From assembly GCA_003520425.1 (NCBI GenBank), contig DOUU01000356.1:5452-17178 (forward strand): DNA of 11,727 nucleotides, read 5' to 3'. Each line of letters begins with the position of its first letter. The first letter of the stretch is position 1. The position numbers and the translations under genes were made by a program. Below, piece by piece: positions 1 to 6,958 of this stretch. The notes beneath the pieces are model-generated. The model did not search any database and had not been told where the DNA came from. It was given only the letters and a program-made list of their open reading frames with translations. Source of the DNA: Deltaproteobacteria bacterium (GTDB lineage: Bacteria > Myxococcota_A > UBA9160).

Positions 1-296
1 AGGTAGTCGTCCGCCCCGAGGTTCAGCCCCTTCACGCGGTCCGTCACCTCGCCCCGTGCCGACAGAAAAAGCGCGGGGGTCTCGATGCCTGCGTTGCGCA
101 GCTCGCGCAGAAGATCGAATCCGTCCCGCTCCGGGAGCATCACGTCGAGCAGCAGAAGGTCGTAGGCGCCGCCCACAGCCCGCTCGAAACCCGTCTTGCC
201 ATCGGAGGCCACGTCGACGACAAAGCCGTGCTCTCGCAAGCCCTTGTGGATGTACTCGCGCGCGACCGGATCATCCTCGACATACAGGATCTTCAT
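1..296 (-). CDS. OmpR/CusR-type response regulator, receiver domain (partial, C-terminus beyond left edge)
   Basis: This is a two-component response regulator. The 98 complete codons present form a near-complete receiver domain that starts MKILYVEDDP. The acidic pair E7/D8/D9 binds Mg2+, D51 in LLLLDVMLP is the phospho-acceptor, and S79 in LFLSARGEV is the conserved Ser/Thr switch residue. The GLNLGADDY stretch precedes the expected conserved Lys, which is lost off the edge with the DNA-binding domain. The wording of the domain (VEDD, DVMLP, RVKGLNLGADDY) resembles OmpR-family regulators of the CusR/CopR heavy-metal group; that is a family resemblance, and the signal is unknown. The ATG at 296 gives a standard receiver N-terminus. 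No strong Shine-Dalgarno precedes it. It is divergent from the DUF2231 gene, and its cognate kinase, if adjacent, would lie to the left of the window. Confidence 0.93.
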   Translation of the reverse strand, partial: MKILYVEDDPVAREYIHKGLREHGFVVDVASDGKTGFERAVGGAYDLLLLDVMLPERDGFDLLRELRNAGIETPALFLSARGEVTDRVKGLNLGADDY

Positions 297-350
297 GCCC
301 GCAAGGTCCCGAAGGTGGGTGAAGGTGCCATGAATCGCGATGCACGTCGC

Positions 351-357
351 TACCCTA
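351..357. promoter_or_regulatory. Candidate bidirectional -10 element (TACCCTA)
   Basis: The heptamer TACCCTA reads as a TANNNT -10 box on the plus strand (351-356) and as TAGGGT on the minus strand (357-352). It lies about 54 nt upstream of both the DUF2231 start (411, plus) and the response-regulator start (296, minus). A second plus-strand TATCCT follows at 356-361. No convincing -35 hexamer is visible for either direction. The same arrangement occurs between ilvD and the epoxide hydrolase gene. This is a prediction from motif and position only. Confidence 0.35.
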
Positions 358-399
358 TCCTTTTGCCGAGACCGACGCAGCGCCCCACCGGCCGGGCGT

Positions 400-404
400 G
401 GAGG
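400..404 (+). promoter_or_regulatory. Shine-Dalgarno GGAGG that decides the DUF2231 start
   Basis: GGAGG ends 6 nt before GTG 411, which is ideal spacing, and directly abuts ATG 405, which is too close. This favours the GTG start even though ATG is the more common initiator. Confidence 0.5.
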
Positions 405-410
405 ATGTGT

Positions 411-944
411 GTGCCGTCCCTGCCCGATCCCCTGCATCCGGTGATCGTTCACTTCCCCATTGTCTTCGCGGCATTGCTCCCCTGGGCTGCACTCGCCGTC
501 CCGTTTGCCACGGCGCGCGGCTGGCTTCCTCGACGCGCCTGGGCGGGCGTGGTCCTGTTCGCGGCCTTGGTGGCCGCCGCAGGGTGGGCGGCGGAGGAGA
601 CCGGCGAAGACCAGGAGAAACGCGTCGAAAAAGTCGTTGCCAAGGAGCTCGTGGAGCGGCATGCGGAGCGTGCGGAGCATTTTGTCGAGATTGCGACGGT
701 GACGGCGGTCCTCGCGGCGTGCGGGCTCCTCGGCGGCACTTCGGGCCGCGCTGCGCGCCTCGCGACGGTGGTGGCCTCGTTTGCGGTCCTCGCCGCTGTG
801 GTCCTCACCGGGAAGAGCGGAGGCGAGCTCGTCTACAAACACGGCGCGGCGAGCGCCTATCTCACCCAACCCCCCGGCATCCCTCCTGGAGCGACGGAGC
901 CCGGGGGGTCCCAAGGGCCGCCCGGGGACGCAGCTAGGCCTTAG
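411..944 (+). CDS. DUF2231 family membrane protein
   Basis: This is a small integral membrane protein of about 177 residues. The N-terminal motif DPLHPVIVHFPIVFAALLPW, with two His residues before the first hydrophobic helix, is the hallmark of DUF2231. Four hydrophobic segments are visible, roughly at residues 11-32, 44-61, about 88-107 and about 113-132. A charged, helical Glu/Lys/Arg/His-rich stretch (EETGEDQEKRVEK onward, with HAERAEH) separates helices 2 and 3, and the tail is rich in Pro and Gly. The molecular function of DUF2231 is not established; the His residues suggest haem or metal binding, which is inference. I chose the GTG at 411 because GGAGG (400-404) sits 6 nt upstream. The in-frame ATG at 405 abuts that site, and an ATG at 330 would add a non-conserved Arg-rich leader. 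The stop overlaps the convergent pabB stop by 11 nt. Confidence 0.85.
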   Translation: MPSLPDPLHPVIVHFPIVFAALLPWAALAVPFATARGWLPRRAWAGVVLFAALVAAAGWAAEETGEDQEKRVEKVVAKELVERHAERAEHFVEIATVTAVLAACGLLGGTSGRAARLATVVASFAVLAAVVLTGKSGGELVYKHGAASAYLTQPPGIPPGATEPGGSQGPPGDAARP

Positions 945-2439
945 TCGCGCGGCCGCCCGAGGCGGACGCCCGAGCGACCGCTTCGACAAGCGCGCGCGCC
1001 TTGTCCTGCGCCTCCCTCCACTCTGCGTGAGGGTCGGAGTCCGCGACGATCCCGCCGCCGGTGTGGATGAAGGCGCGCCCGCTCTGTACGAGGAGCGTGC
1101 GGATCACCACGCAGAGATCCGCGCCGCCGCGGACGTCGAGATAGCCGAGGGCGCCGCCGTAGGGTCCGCGGCGCACCGGCTCCAACTGGTCCAGGATCCT
1201 CAGCGCGGCAAGCTTCGGAGCTCCCGTCATCGAGCCGGGTGGAAAGCTCACGCGCAAAAGATCGACGAGATCCCGATCCTCGCGAAGGCGGCCGCTCACC
1301 GTCGACACCATCTGGAAGACCGACGCGTGGTCCTCCACGGCGCAAAGCTCCCTCACCTCCACGCTCCCCGTCTGGCACACGCGCCCGAGGTCGTTGCGCA
1401 CGAGGTCCACGATCATCACGTTTTCCGCGCGGTCCTTGCCCGAGCCGAGGAGTTCCGTGCGCAGCCGTGCATCCTCATGGCCACTCTCGCCGCGCGGTCG
1501 CGTGCCCTTGATCGGTCGGCTCTCGACGCGGCCATCGACGGCGAGACGCAGAAAACGCTCGGGGGAACTCCCGACGATCGCCACCTCAGGGAGCTCAAGG
1601 TAGGCGGCGAACGGAGAAGGGTTGCAAAGACGAAGCTGCGCGTAGATCTCGAAGGGATCGCCTGCGAAGGGAACCTCGAGCCGGTGGGTGAGACAGACCT
1701 GATAGACGTCGCCCGCCTCGATGTGTTCCTTCACCGTGAGGACATGCTTGCCGTACGTGGATTCGTCAAACAGCGGCGTCACGACGAGTCTCGCCGCCGG
1801 AACGCCGACGCTCTCTCGGTCGCTTTCGGCGAGAACCCCGCGAGTCACGTTCGCGATCGCGCAGGCCGCCGCCTCCGCGCGCTGCTGCGCCTCGGTCTCC
1901 TCCGCTCCGAAGCCAAGCGCGAGCGCAAAGCATCTGCCGCACGCGTGGTCGAATGCGAGAAGCCGATCGACGAACAGCAGGCACAGGTCGGGCAGGCCGA
2001 GCTCGTCCCGCCCGTGGAACGCGAGATTCTCCATTTGCGAGGCCAGCTCGTGGCCGAAGAACCCGACCGCCCCCCCCGCGAAGGGAGAGCCCTCCCGCGT
2101 CTCCTTGGGCACGGGGCGCGGCGGCATGAGTTCGCGCACGAGCTCGAGGGGATCGCCACGAAGCCGCGCGGGCATCCCGCGAAGATCGGGACGCACGTCG
2201 CGGCGCAGCTCGAGGACGCTGTCGCGGCCGAACACGCGCAGCACGAGGTACGGATCGGCGCCGGCGAAGGAGAAGCGCCCCCCCGGGCCGTCGACACGAG
2301 CGCTTTCGAGCAGCCAAGGATAGGGCTCGCGGCGAAGCCGTCTCAGGCACGCAACCGGTCCACCGGGCGGGAGCGCGAGCTCTCGCACCGCGAGGGCGCT
2401 GTGCAGGGGCGTGCGGGGACCGCCCGGCTCGCTAGTCAC
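934..2439 (-). CDS. pabB: Aminodeoxychorismate synthase component I (PabB-type chorismate-binding enzyme)
   Basis: The enzyme aminates chorismate to 4-amino-4-deoxychorismate for p-aminobenzoate and folate, using ammonia from a PabA glutaminase subunit that is not in this window. The protein is about 501 residues, a usual length for the TrpE/PabB family without a fused lyase domain. The N-terminal part carries [16 protein letters not shown] (about 44-59). The C-terminal chorismate-binding domain shows [17 protein letters not shown] (about 290-296), PIKGTRPRG (309-317), DLVRNDLGR (345-353), [10 protein letters not shown] (400-409) and EWREAQDKA. The Lys in PIKGT (K311) is the diagnostic residue: aminodeoxychorismate synthases have Lys here, anthranilate synthases have Ala (PIAGT). 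The GTG at 2439 is chosen because it overlaps the upstream ilvD stop in GTGACTAG, implying translational coupling. An ATG at 2523 would add 28 non-conserved residues inside ilvD. No clear Shine-Dalgarno is seen. Confidence 0.9.
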   Translation of the reverse strand: MTSEPGGPRTPLHSALAVRELALPPGGPVACLRRLRREPYPWLLESARVDGPGGRFSFAGADPYLVLRVFGRDSVLELRRDVRPDLRGMPARLRGDPLELVRELMPPRPVPKETREGSPFAGGAVGFFGHELASQMENLAFHGRDELGLPDLCLLFVDRLLAFDHACGRCFALALGFGAEETEAQQRAEAAACAIANVTRGVLAESDRESVGVPAARLVVTPLFDESTYGKHVLTVKEHIEAGDVYQVCLTHRLEVPFAGDPFEIYAQLRLCNPSPFAAYLELPEVAIVGSSPERFLRLAVDGRVESRPIKGTRPRGESGHEDARLRTELLGSGKDRAENVMIVDLVRNDLGRVCQTGSVEVRELCAVEDHASVFQMVSTVSGRLREDRDLVDLLRVSFPPGSMTGAPKLAALRILDQLEPVRRGPYGGALGYLDVRGGADLCVVIRTLLVQSGRAFIHTGGGIVADSDPHAEWREAQDKARALVEAVARASASGGRATKA

Positions 2440-4117
2440 ATACCGCGCCGCGCGATGCGCTCCCCACGAGTCGTGCGTAGCGTCCGAGGGCGCCGCGCGT
2501 GTAACGCGGCGCGGGAGGCGCAAAGGCCGCGCGCCTCTTTTCGAGCTCGCCGGCAGCCACCTCGAGAGCGAGTGTCCGCGTGTTCGGGTCGATCACGACC
2601 CGATCGCCATCCCGCACGAAGGCGATCGGTCCCGCATCCACCGCCTCGGGTGCGACATGGGCGACGCAATAACCATGGGTCGCGCCCGAGAAGCGGCCGT
2701 CGGTCACAAGCGCGACTTCGGCACCCAGGCCGGCGCCTTTGACCGCAGCGGTCACCGCCAGCATCTCGCGCATGCCGGGGCCGCCTTTCGGGCCCTCATA
2801 GCGGATGACGATCACGGAACCCTTGGGAATCCGCCCTTGGGTGACCGCCTGGAAGGCAGGCTCCTCGCCGTCGAACACGCGCGCCGCGCCCTCGAAGCGG
2901 CGCAGGTTTCCGCCGGCCGTCTTCATCACAGCGCCGTCGGGGGAAAGCGACCCGCGCAGGATGACGATCCCTCCCTCCTTCATCAAAGGAGTGTCGGCTC
3001 GGTGCACCACGTCCTGGCCGCTCGGGAACCGAACTTGGGCCAGATTCTCTGCAACCGTCTTGCCCGTGATGGTGCGCGCGTCGCCGTGGAGCAAGCCCCG
3101 GTCGAGAAGCTCGCGCAGGATCACGGGTACGCCGCCAATGCGATCGAGGTCGGTCATCAGGTATTTGCCGAAGGGTCGCAGGTCGCACAGCTGCGGAGTG
3201 CGCCGGGAGACCCGGTCGAAATCGTCAAGGCTCACCTCGACCCGCGCCTCGTGCGCGATCGCCAAAAGGTGCAAGACCGCATTGGTGGAACCGCCGAGCG
3301 CCATCACGGTGGCGATGGCGTTCTCGAAGGCGGGCTTGGTCAGAATCCGGCTGGGGCGCAGATCCTGCTCGAGGGCGAGGACGCAAGCGCGACCCGTCGC
3401 CTGGGCGAGCTCCTTTCGCCGCGGATCCGGGTTGGGAAGGGAGGCCGAGCCGGGAAGGGCGAGCCCGAGCGCCTCGCTGGCAGCCGCCATCGTGTTTGCC
3501 GTGAACATTCCCGCGCACGATCCTGTGGACGGGCATGCCTTTCGTTCGAGGTCAAGCAGCTCCGCATCGCTCATCTTTCCCGAGGCATGGGCTCCGACGG
3601 CTTCGAAGACGTCTTGGATGCTGACATCGTGCCCTTGAAAGCAGCCCGGGAGAATCGTTCCGCCGTACAGGAACACCGCGGGCAAGTCGACGCGGGCCAT
3701 GGCCATCATCATGCCCGGCAGGCTCTTGTCGCAGCCCGCGAGCGCCACCAGGGCGTCGAATCGCTCGGCATGCATCACGAGCTCGATCGAATCCGCGATC
3801 ACCTCCCGGGAGGGCAACGAGGCATGCATTCCGGCGTGACCCATCGAGATCCCGTCGGAGACCGCGATGGTGTCGAACCGGATCCCCACAGCGCCCGCCG
3901 CGCGAATCGCATGCTTGGCCAGATCCGCCTGGGCGCCGAGATTCATGTTGCAAGGGGTGACCTCGTTGGCGGCGGCGGCAACTCCAATCTGCGGTTTGCT
4001 GAAGTCTTCCTCCGAAAACCCGGTGGCTCGCAGCATCGCCCGCGCCGGGGCGCGGGCCGCGCCCTCGGTGACGTCGCGGGAACGCGGGCGGGCAGGGGAA
4101 CGCTTCGGATCGGGCAT
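2432..4117 (-). CDS. ilvD: Dihydroxy-acid dehydratase
   Basis: IlvD is the cytosolic Fe-S enzyme that dehydrates 2,3-dihydroxy-isovalerate and 2,3-dihydroxy-3-methylvalerate in valine, leucine and isoleucine synthesis. The 561-residue length matches the family. The three Fe-S ligands are visible: C56 (VTPCNMN), C129 (GCDKSLPGM) and C201 ([16 protein letters not shown]). A Cys in the first motif is typical of the oxygen-tolerant [2Fe-2S] type; the E. coli [4Fe-4S] type lacks it. K131, directly after C129-D130, is the Lys that is carbamylated as a metal ligand in this family. S477 in [11 protein letters not shown] is the predicted catalytic base. The ATG at 4117 is supported by GGAGG 5 nt upstream (4123-4127). 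It is the first gene of a unit with pabB and is divergent from the epoxide hydrolase gene. The closest alternative is a sugar-acid dehydratase (EDD family), but the motifs fit IlvD better. Confidence 0.95.
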   Translation of the reverse strand: MPDPKRSPARPRSRDVTEGAARAPARAMLRATGFSEEDFSKPQIGVAAAANEVTPCNMNLGAQADLAKHAIRAAGAVGIRFDTIAVSDGISMGHAGMHASLPSREVIADSIELVMHAERFDALVALAGCDKSLPGMMMAMARVDLPAVFLYGGTILPGCFQGHDVSIQDVFEAVGAHASGKMSDAELLDLERKACPSTGSCAGMFTANTMAAASEALGLALPGSASLPNPDPRRKELAQATGRACVLALEQDLRPSRILTKPAFENAIATVMALGGSTNAVLHLLAIAHEARVEVSLDDFDRVSRRTPQLCDLRPFGKYLMTDLDRIGGVPVILRELLDRGLLHGDARTITGKTVAENLAQVRFPSGQDVVHRADTPLMKEGGIVILRGSLSPDGAVMKTAGGNLRRFEGAARVFDGEEPAFQAVTQGRIPKGSVIVIRYEGPKGGPGMREMLAVTAAVKGAGLGAEVALVTDGRFSGATHGYCVAHVAPEAVDAGPIAFVRDGDRVVIDPNTRTLALEVAAGELEKRRAAFAPPAPRYTRGALGRYARLVGSASRGAVCD

Positions 4118-4122
4118 GGGGA

Positions 4123-4127
4123 CCTCC
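4123..4127 (-). promoter_or_regulatory. Shine-Dalgarno of ilvD
   Basis: GGAGG on the minus strand, 5 nt before the ATG at 4117. It fixes the ilvD start. Confidence 0.7.
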
Positions 4128-4135
4128 GGGGAGGC

Positions 4136-4142
4136 TAGAGTA
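4136..4142. promoter_or_regulatory. Candidate bidirectional -10 element (TAGAGTA) between ilvD and epoxide hydrolase
   Basis: TAGAGTA reads as TAGAGT on the plus strand (27 nt before the hydrolase ATG at 4169) and as TACTCT on the minus strand (19 nt before the ilvD ATG at 4117). The whole intergenic space is only 51 nt, so the two promoters must overlap or share DNA. No good -35 box is seen in either direction. This is motif-based inference. Confidence 0.4.
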
Positions 4143-4168
4143 GCGGCCCCGCAAGCAGAGGATTACCG

Positions 4169-5182
4169 ATGCCGCTCCCGCCGGCCGCCCCCCCGCTTCC
4201 CGCAGCACGCCGCATCTCGCTTGCGCCCCGCACCGGCCCTGGCCAGGCGGGCGGCGGCATTCGGCTCTCCGTCCATCAAGCCGGGCGGGGGCCCGCAGTC
4301 GTGCTCTGCCACGGTTTCCCCGAGCTCGCCTTCTCCTGGCGCCACCAGCTGCCCGCACTCGCTGCGGCGGGCTTCTGCGCGATCGCCCCCGACCAGCGCG
4401 GCTACGGCGCAAGCGACCGGCCCGCCGAGGTCGGTGCCTACGACATCCACCATCTCACCGGCGATCTCGTGGCGCTGCTCGACGCCCTCGGGATCGAGAA
4501 GGCCATCTTCGTCGGCCACGACTGGGGTGGCATCGTCGTATGGCAGATGCCGCTTCTCCACCCCGACCGCACCGCAGGCGTGGTGGGCATCAACACGCCC
4601 TTCCTGCCCCGCGGTCCCGCTGCACCGACCCAGCTCATGCGGGCTTTGGTCGGCGGTCACGACGAGAAGATGTACATCCTGTGGTTTCAGCAACCGGGAG
4701 TGCCCGAAGCGGTGATGAACCCGCGGGTGCGTCTCGTATTCGAACGGCTGATGCGCAGCGGGATCCCCCTCGAGCAGTTCGCCACACGCAACGCACAGTC
4801 CGGGGGCGACATGAACCCCTTCCGCCGCCTCGAAGAGCTGCCCGAGATCGGCGACCCGATCCTTACGCCCGAAGAGCTCGACCACTACGTCCGCACCTTC
4901 GAGCGCACGGGCTTCGGCGGCGGGATCAACTGGTACCGCAACATGGACCGCAACTGGGAAACCACGGCGGAGACTCAAGGCGCAAAGGTGACCGTACCCG
5001 CTCTCATGGTGACCGCGGAGTGGGATCCGGTTCTGCGGCCGCAGATGGCCGCAGGAATGCAGCTCTTTGTGCCGGACCTTGAGACCCTGAGGATCGACCG
5101 GTGTGGGCACTGGACGCAGCAGGAAAAGCCTGAGGAGCTGAACCGTGTGATGACGGGCTGGCTGCGAAGGCGCTTCCTCTAG
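4169..5182 (+). CDS. Alpha/beta-fold epoxide hydrolase
   Basis: This is a soluble epoxide hydrolase that opens epoxides to vicinal diols through an ester intermediate. At 337 residues it has the usual bacterial length. The HGFPE oxyanion-hole motif is at 48-52. The nucleophile is D118 in VGHDWGG, where Asp rather than Ser separates epoxide hydrolases and dehalogenases from esterases. Two cap-domain Tyr residues that activate the epoxide oxygen are Y169 in MYILWFQQPG and Y256 in NWYRN. The acid is D286 in AEWDPV and the base is H314 in CGHWTQQEKP. The full set of catalytic residues is present, including both Tyr, which argues against haloalkane dehalogenase. No signal peptide is seen; the Pro/Ala-rich first 25 residues look like a disordered leader. 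The ATG at 4169 has an AGAGGA ribosome site (4157-4162). The substrate is unknown; lipid epoxides or xenobiotics are plausible. Confidence 0.93.
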   Translation: MPLPPAAPPLPAARRISLAPRTGPGQAGGGIRLSVHQAGRGPAVVLCHGFPELAFSWRHQLPALAAAGFCAIAPDQRGYGASDRPAEVGAYDIHHLTGDLVALLDALGIEKAIFVGHDWGGIVVWQMPLLHPDRTAGVVGINTPFLPRGPAAPTQLMRALVGGHDEKMYILWFQQPGVPEAVMNPRVRLVFERLMRSGIPLEQFATRNAQSGGDMNPFRRLEELPEIGDPILTPEELDHYVRTFERTGFGGGINWYRNMDRNWETTAETQGAKVTVPALMVTAEWDPVLRPQMAAGMQLFVPDLETLRIDRCGHWTQQEKPEELNRVMTGWLRRRFL

Positions 5183-5247
5183 TCGAAATCCTGCCGCGAA
5201 GGCCTCTCCTCGAGCTTTTCCTAAGGGCGGCCGATCCACTGCCCAGC

Positions 5248-5278
5248 GCGCCGCGTGGCGGAGCAGGGGCGCCTTTTT
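5248..5278 (+). terminator. Weak candidate intrinsic terminator after epoxide hydrolase
   Basis: GCGCC (5248-5252) can pair with GGCGC (5268-5272), followed by one C and a run of five T (5274-5278). The stem is only 5 bp with a 15-nt loop, so it is weak. Its position between the hydrolase stop (5182) and the MFS start (5318) is suitable. The rest of this 135-nt gap shows only the -10-like box noted separately. Confidence 0.25.
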
Positions 5279-5302
5279 CGGCATCTCCCCGTGGCCAACC
5301 GT

Positions 5303-5308
5303 TAGAAT
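5303..5308 (+). promoter_or_regulatory. Candidate -10 box (TAGAAT) just before the MFS start
   Basis: TAGAAT ends 9 nt before the ATG at 5318. A transcript starting 6-8 nt after the box would have almost no leader, which fits the lack of any Shine-Dalgarno before this ATG. No clear -35 is visible. Confidence 0.4.
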
Positions 5309-5317
5309 CGCCCGCGC

Positions 5318-6913
5318 ATGGCTGCGCCCGATGCCCTGGCCCCGCACCCCCGACCCGCCGGCGCGGGAGCGCCGCAGAGCCCTGCCTACGCGCGCTACGT
5401 CCTCGCAGTCCTCGTCCTCGTGTATGTGTTCAACTTCCTCGATCGGCAGATCCTTTCGATCCTCGCCGAGCGCATCAAGGCGGACCTTGGCCTGACGGAT
5501 GCGCACCTGGGTTTCCTCTACGGCACGGCGTTCGCCGTCTTCTATGCGCTCTTTGGCATCCCCCTCGGGCGGCTTGCGGATAGCTGGGACCGCCGGCGGC
5601 TCATTTCGCTCGGCATCGGATTCTGGAGCGTGATGACCGCCCTCTCGGGCTTTGCGCGAAGCCTGGTCGAGCTGGGAGCCGCGCGCGTCGGCGTGGGCGT
5701 GGGCGAGGCCAGCGCGAGTCCTGCAGCCTTTTCGATGCTCTCGGACTACTTCCCGCAGCGGCTGCGCGCGACCGTTCTCGCAATCTACTCAAGCGGAATC
5801 TACATCGGCGGAGGTGTGGGCATCTTCCTCGGCGGCGCGATCGTCGATCGCTGGGACATCCTGTGGGCGCACACGGCAGCGCCGTTCGGTTTGCGGGGCT
5901 GGCAGGTCGCATTCTTCATCGTGGGCCTACCCGGCCTGCTGCTCGCGCTCCTGGTGCGCTCCCTACGCGAGCCCGTGCGCGGGCAGGTCGATGGGATCTT
6001 TGCTGCCCCGGAACCCGCGCCCTTCCGCAACTTCGGTCGCGAGCTCGCTTCGATCTTCCCGCCGTTCACGCTCTTTAGCCTCTGGCGAAACGGCGGCGGC
6101 ATACGCGCCCTCGCGTTTAATCTCGCGGCGGCGGCGCTGCTCACGCTAGGCGCGGCATCCACGACGTTCCTGCTCGGCAATGCCATCCAGTGGAGCGCGC
6201 TCGGAGTGGGTCTCTACGCGGCCGTGTCCTGGGCGCAATCCTTGCGGCTGCGGGATCCTCCAAGCTTCGCTCTCATTTTTCACACCCCATCGCTGCGCTG
6301 GGCCTGCCTCGCCTTCTCCTTTCTCGCGTTCACGGGCTACGCGCTCGGCTTTTGGACAGCACCCTATTTTGTGCGCATGCTCGGCGTGCGGGAGGGCGAG
6401 GCCGGTCTCGTGCTCGGCCTCACCGCCGCGCTGGCGGGTTTTCTCGGCGTGACGCTCGGCGGCGTCGTCGCGGATCGCTGGCGCCGCTACGGCGCAACCG
6501 GGCCGCTCCGCGTGGCCATTCTGACCGCGATTTTTCCCGTTCCCATCGCCATCGCGATGTTTACGACCCACGATCGCGTGCTGGCCTACGCCCTGAACTT
6601 CCCGCTCGCGGTCTTGAGCTCCATGTGGCTTGGACCGGGCGCTTCTACGGTGCAGGACCTCGTCCTGCCCCGCATGCGGGCCAGCGCATCCGCCGCCTAC
6701 CTGCTCGTGATTACCTTCGTGGGTCTCGCGATGGGACCCTACACCGTGGGCCGGTTGAGCCTCGCCCTCGGCAGTCTGCGCGCGGCGATCTTGTGTGCGC
6801 TGTGCGCCAACGTGCTCGCGCTGGTGTGCGCCGCTCTCGCCCTGCGGCGGGTACGAGACGACACCGCGAGCCGCCTCGACCGGGCGCGGGCGGCGGGTGA
6901 GGCAGTTCTCTAG
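5318..6913 (+). CDS. Spinster-type MFS transporter
   Basis: This is an inner-membrane major facilitator superfamily transporter of 531 residues. The opening helix reads YVFNFLDRQILSILAERIK (36-54), followed by ADLGLTDAHLGFLYGTAF, which is characteristic of the spinster-like group (lipid, sphingosine or organic-acid type substrates). MFS motif A is GRLADSWDRRR (84-94), and a second motif-A-like GGVVADRWRRYG is at 381-392. VGVGEASASPAAFSMLSDYF lies in helix 4-5. The central loop is expanded: after REPVRG (about 217-222) there is a stretch to about residue 320 with two added hydrophobic segments (about 265-286 and 292-306) before the C-terminal half, so 14 rather than 12 helices are possible. 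The start has no ribosome site but a -10-like box 9 nt upstream. It lies between two hydrolase genes on the same strand. The substrate cannot be told from sequence. Confidence 0.9.
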   Translation: MAAPDALAPHPRPAGAGAPQSPAYARYVLAVLVLVYVFNFLDRQILSILAERIKADLGLTDAHLGFLYGTAFAVFYALFGIPLGRLADSWDRRRLISLGIGFWSVMTALSGFARSLVELGAARVGVGVGEASASPAAFSMLSDYFPQRLRATVLAIYSSGIYIGGGVGIFLGGAIVDRWDILWAHTAAPFGLRGWQVAFFIVGLPGLLLALLVRSLREPVRGQVDGIFAAPEPAPFRNFGRELASIFPPFTLFSLWRNGGGIRALAFNLAAAALLTLGAASTTFLLGNAIQWSALGVGLYAAVSWAQSLRLRDPPSFALIFHTPSLRWACLAFSFLAFTGYALGFWTAPYFVRMLGVREGEAGLVLGLTAALAGFLGVTLGGVVADRWRRYGATGPLRVAILTAIFPVPIAIAMFTTHDRVLAYALNFPLAVLSSMWLGPGASTVQDLVLPRMRASASAAYLLVITFVGLAMGPYTVGRLSLALGSLRAAILCALCANVLALVCAALALRRVRDDTASRLDRARAAGEAVL

Positions 6914-6958
6914 CCTCCTCGATTGCGGCCGTCCGGGATGCGCTGGAGGCGAGGCGGG

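Noticed and set aside
56..322. Small plus-strand open frame over the response regulator
   Set aside because: Arg/Pro-rich shadow of the receiver domain, which has all phospho-transfer residues on the minus strand.
2440..2523. Upstream ATG start for pabB at 2523
   Set aside because: It lies 91 nt inside ilvD and adds an Arg-rich, non-conserved leader; the GTG overlapping the ilvD stop is more economical. Not fully excluded.
781..2742. A 653-codon open frame on the plus strand opposite pabB
   Set aside because: It is antisense to a gene with clear PabB motifs; its translation is Arg/Ala-rich, low in hydrophobic runs and shows no domain. Long antisense frames are expected in very GC-rich coding DNA.
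2411..4138. A 575-codon open frame opposite ilvD
   Set aside because: Antisense to a confidently assigned IlvD; no recognisable motif, and the His/Arg-rich composition is typical of shadow frames.
4163..5506. A 447-codon minus-strand open frame opposite the epoxide hydrolase
   Set aside because: The plus strand encodes all catalytic residues of an epoxide hydrolase; the minus frame has no domain and runs into the MFS start.
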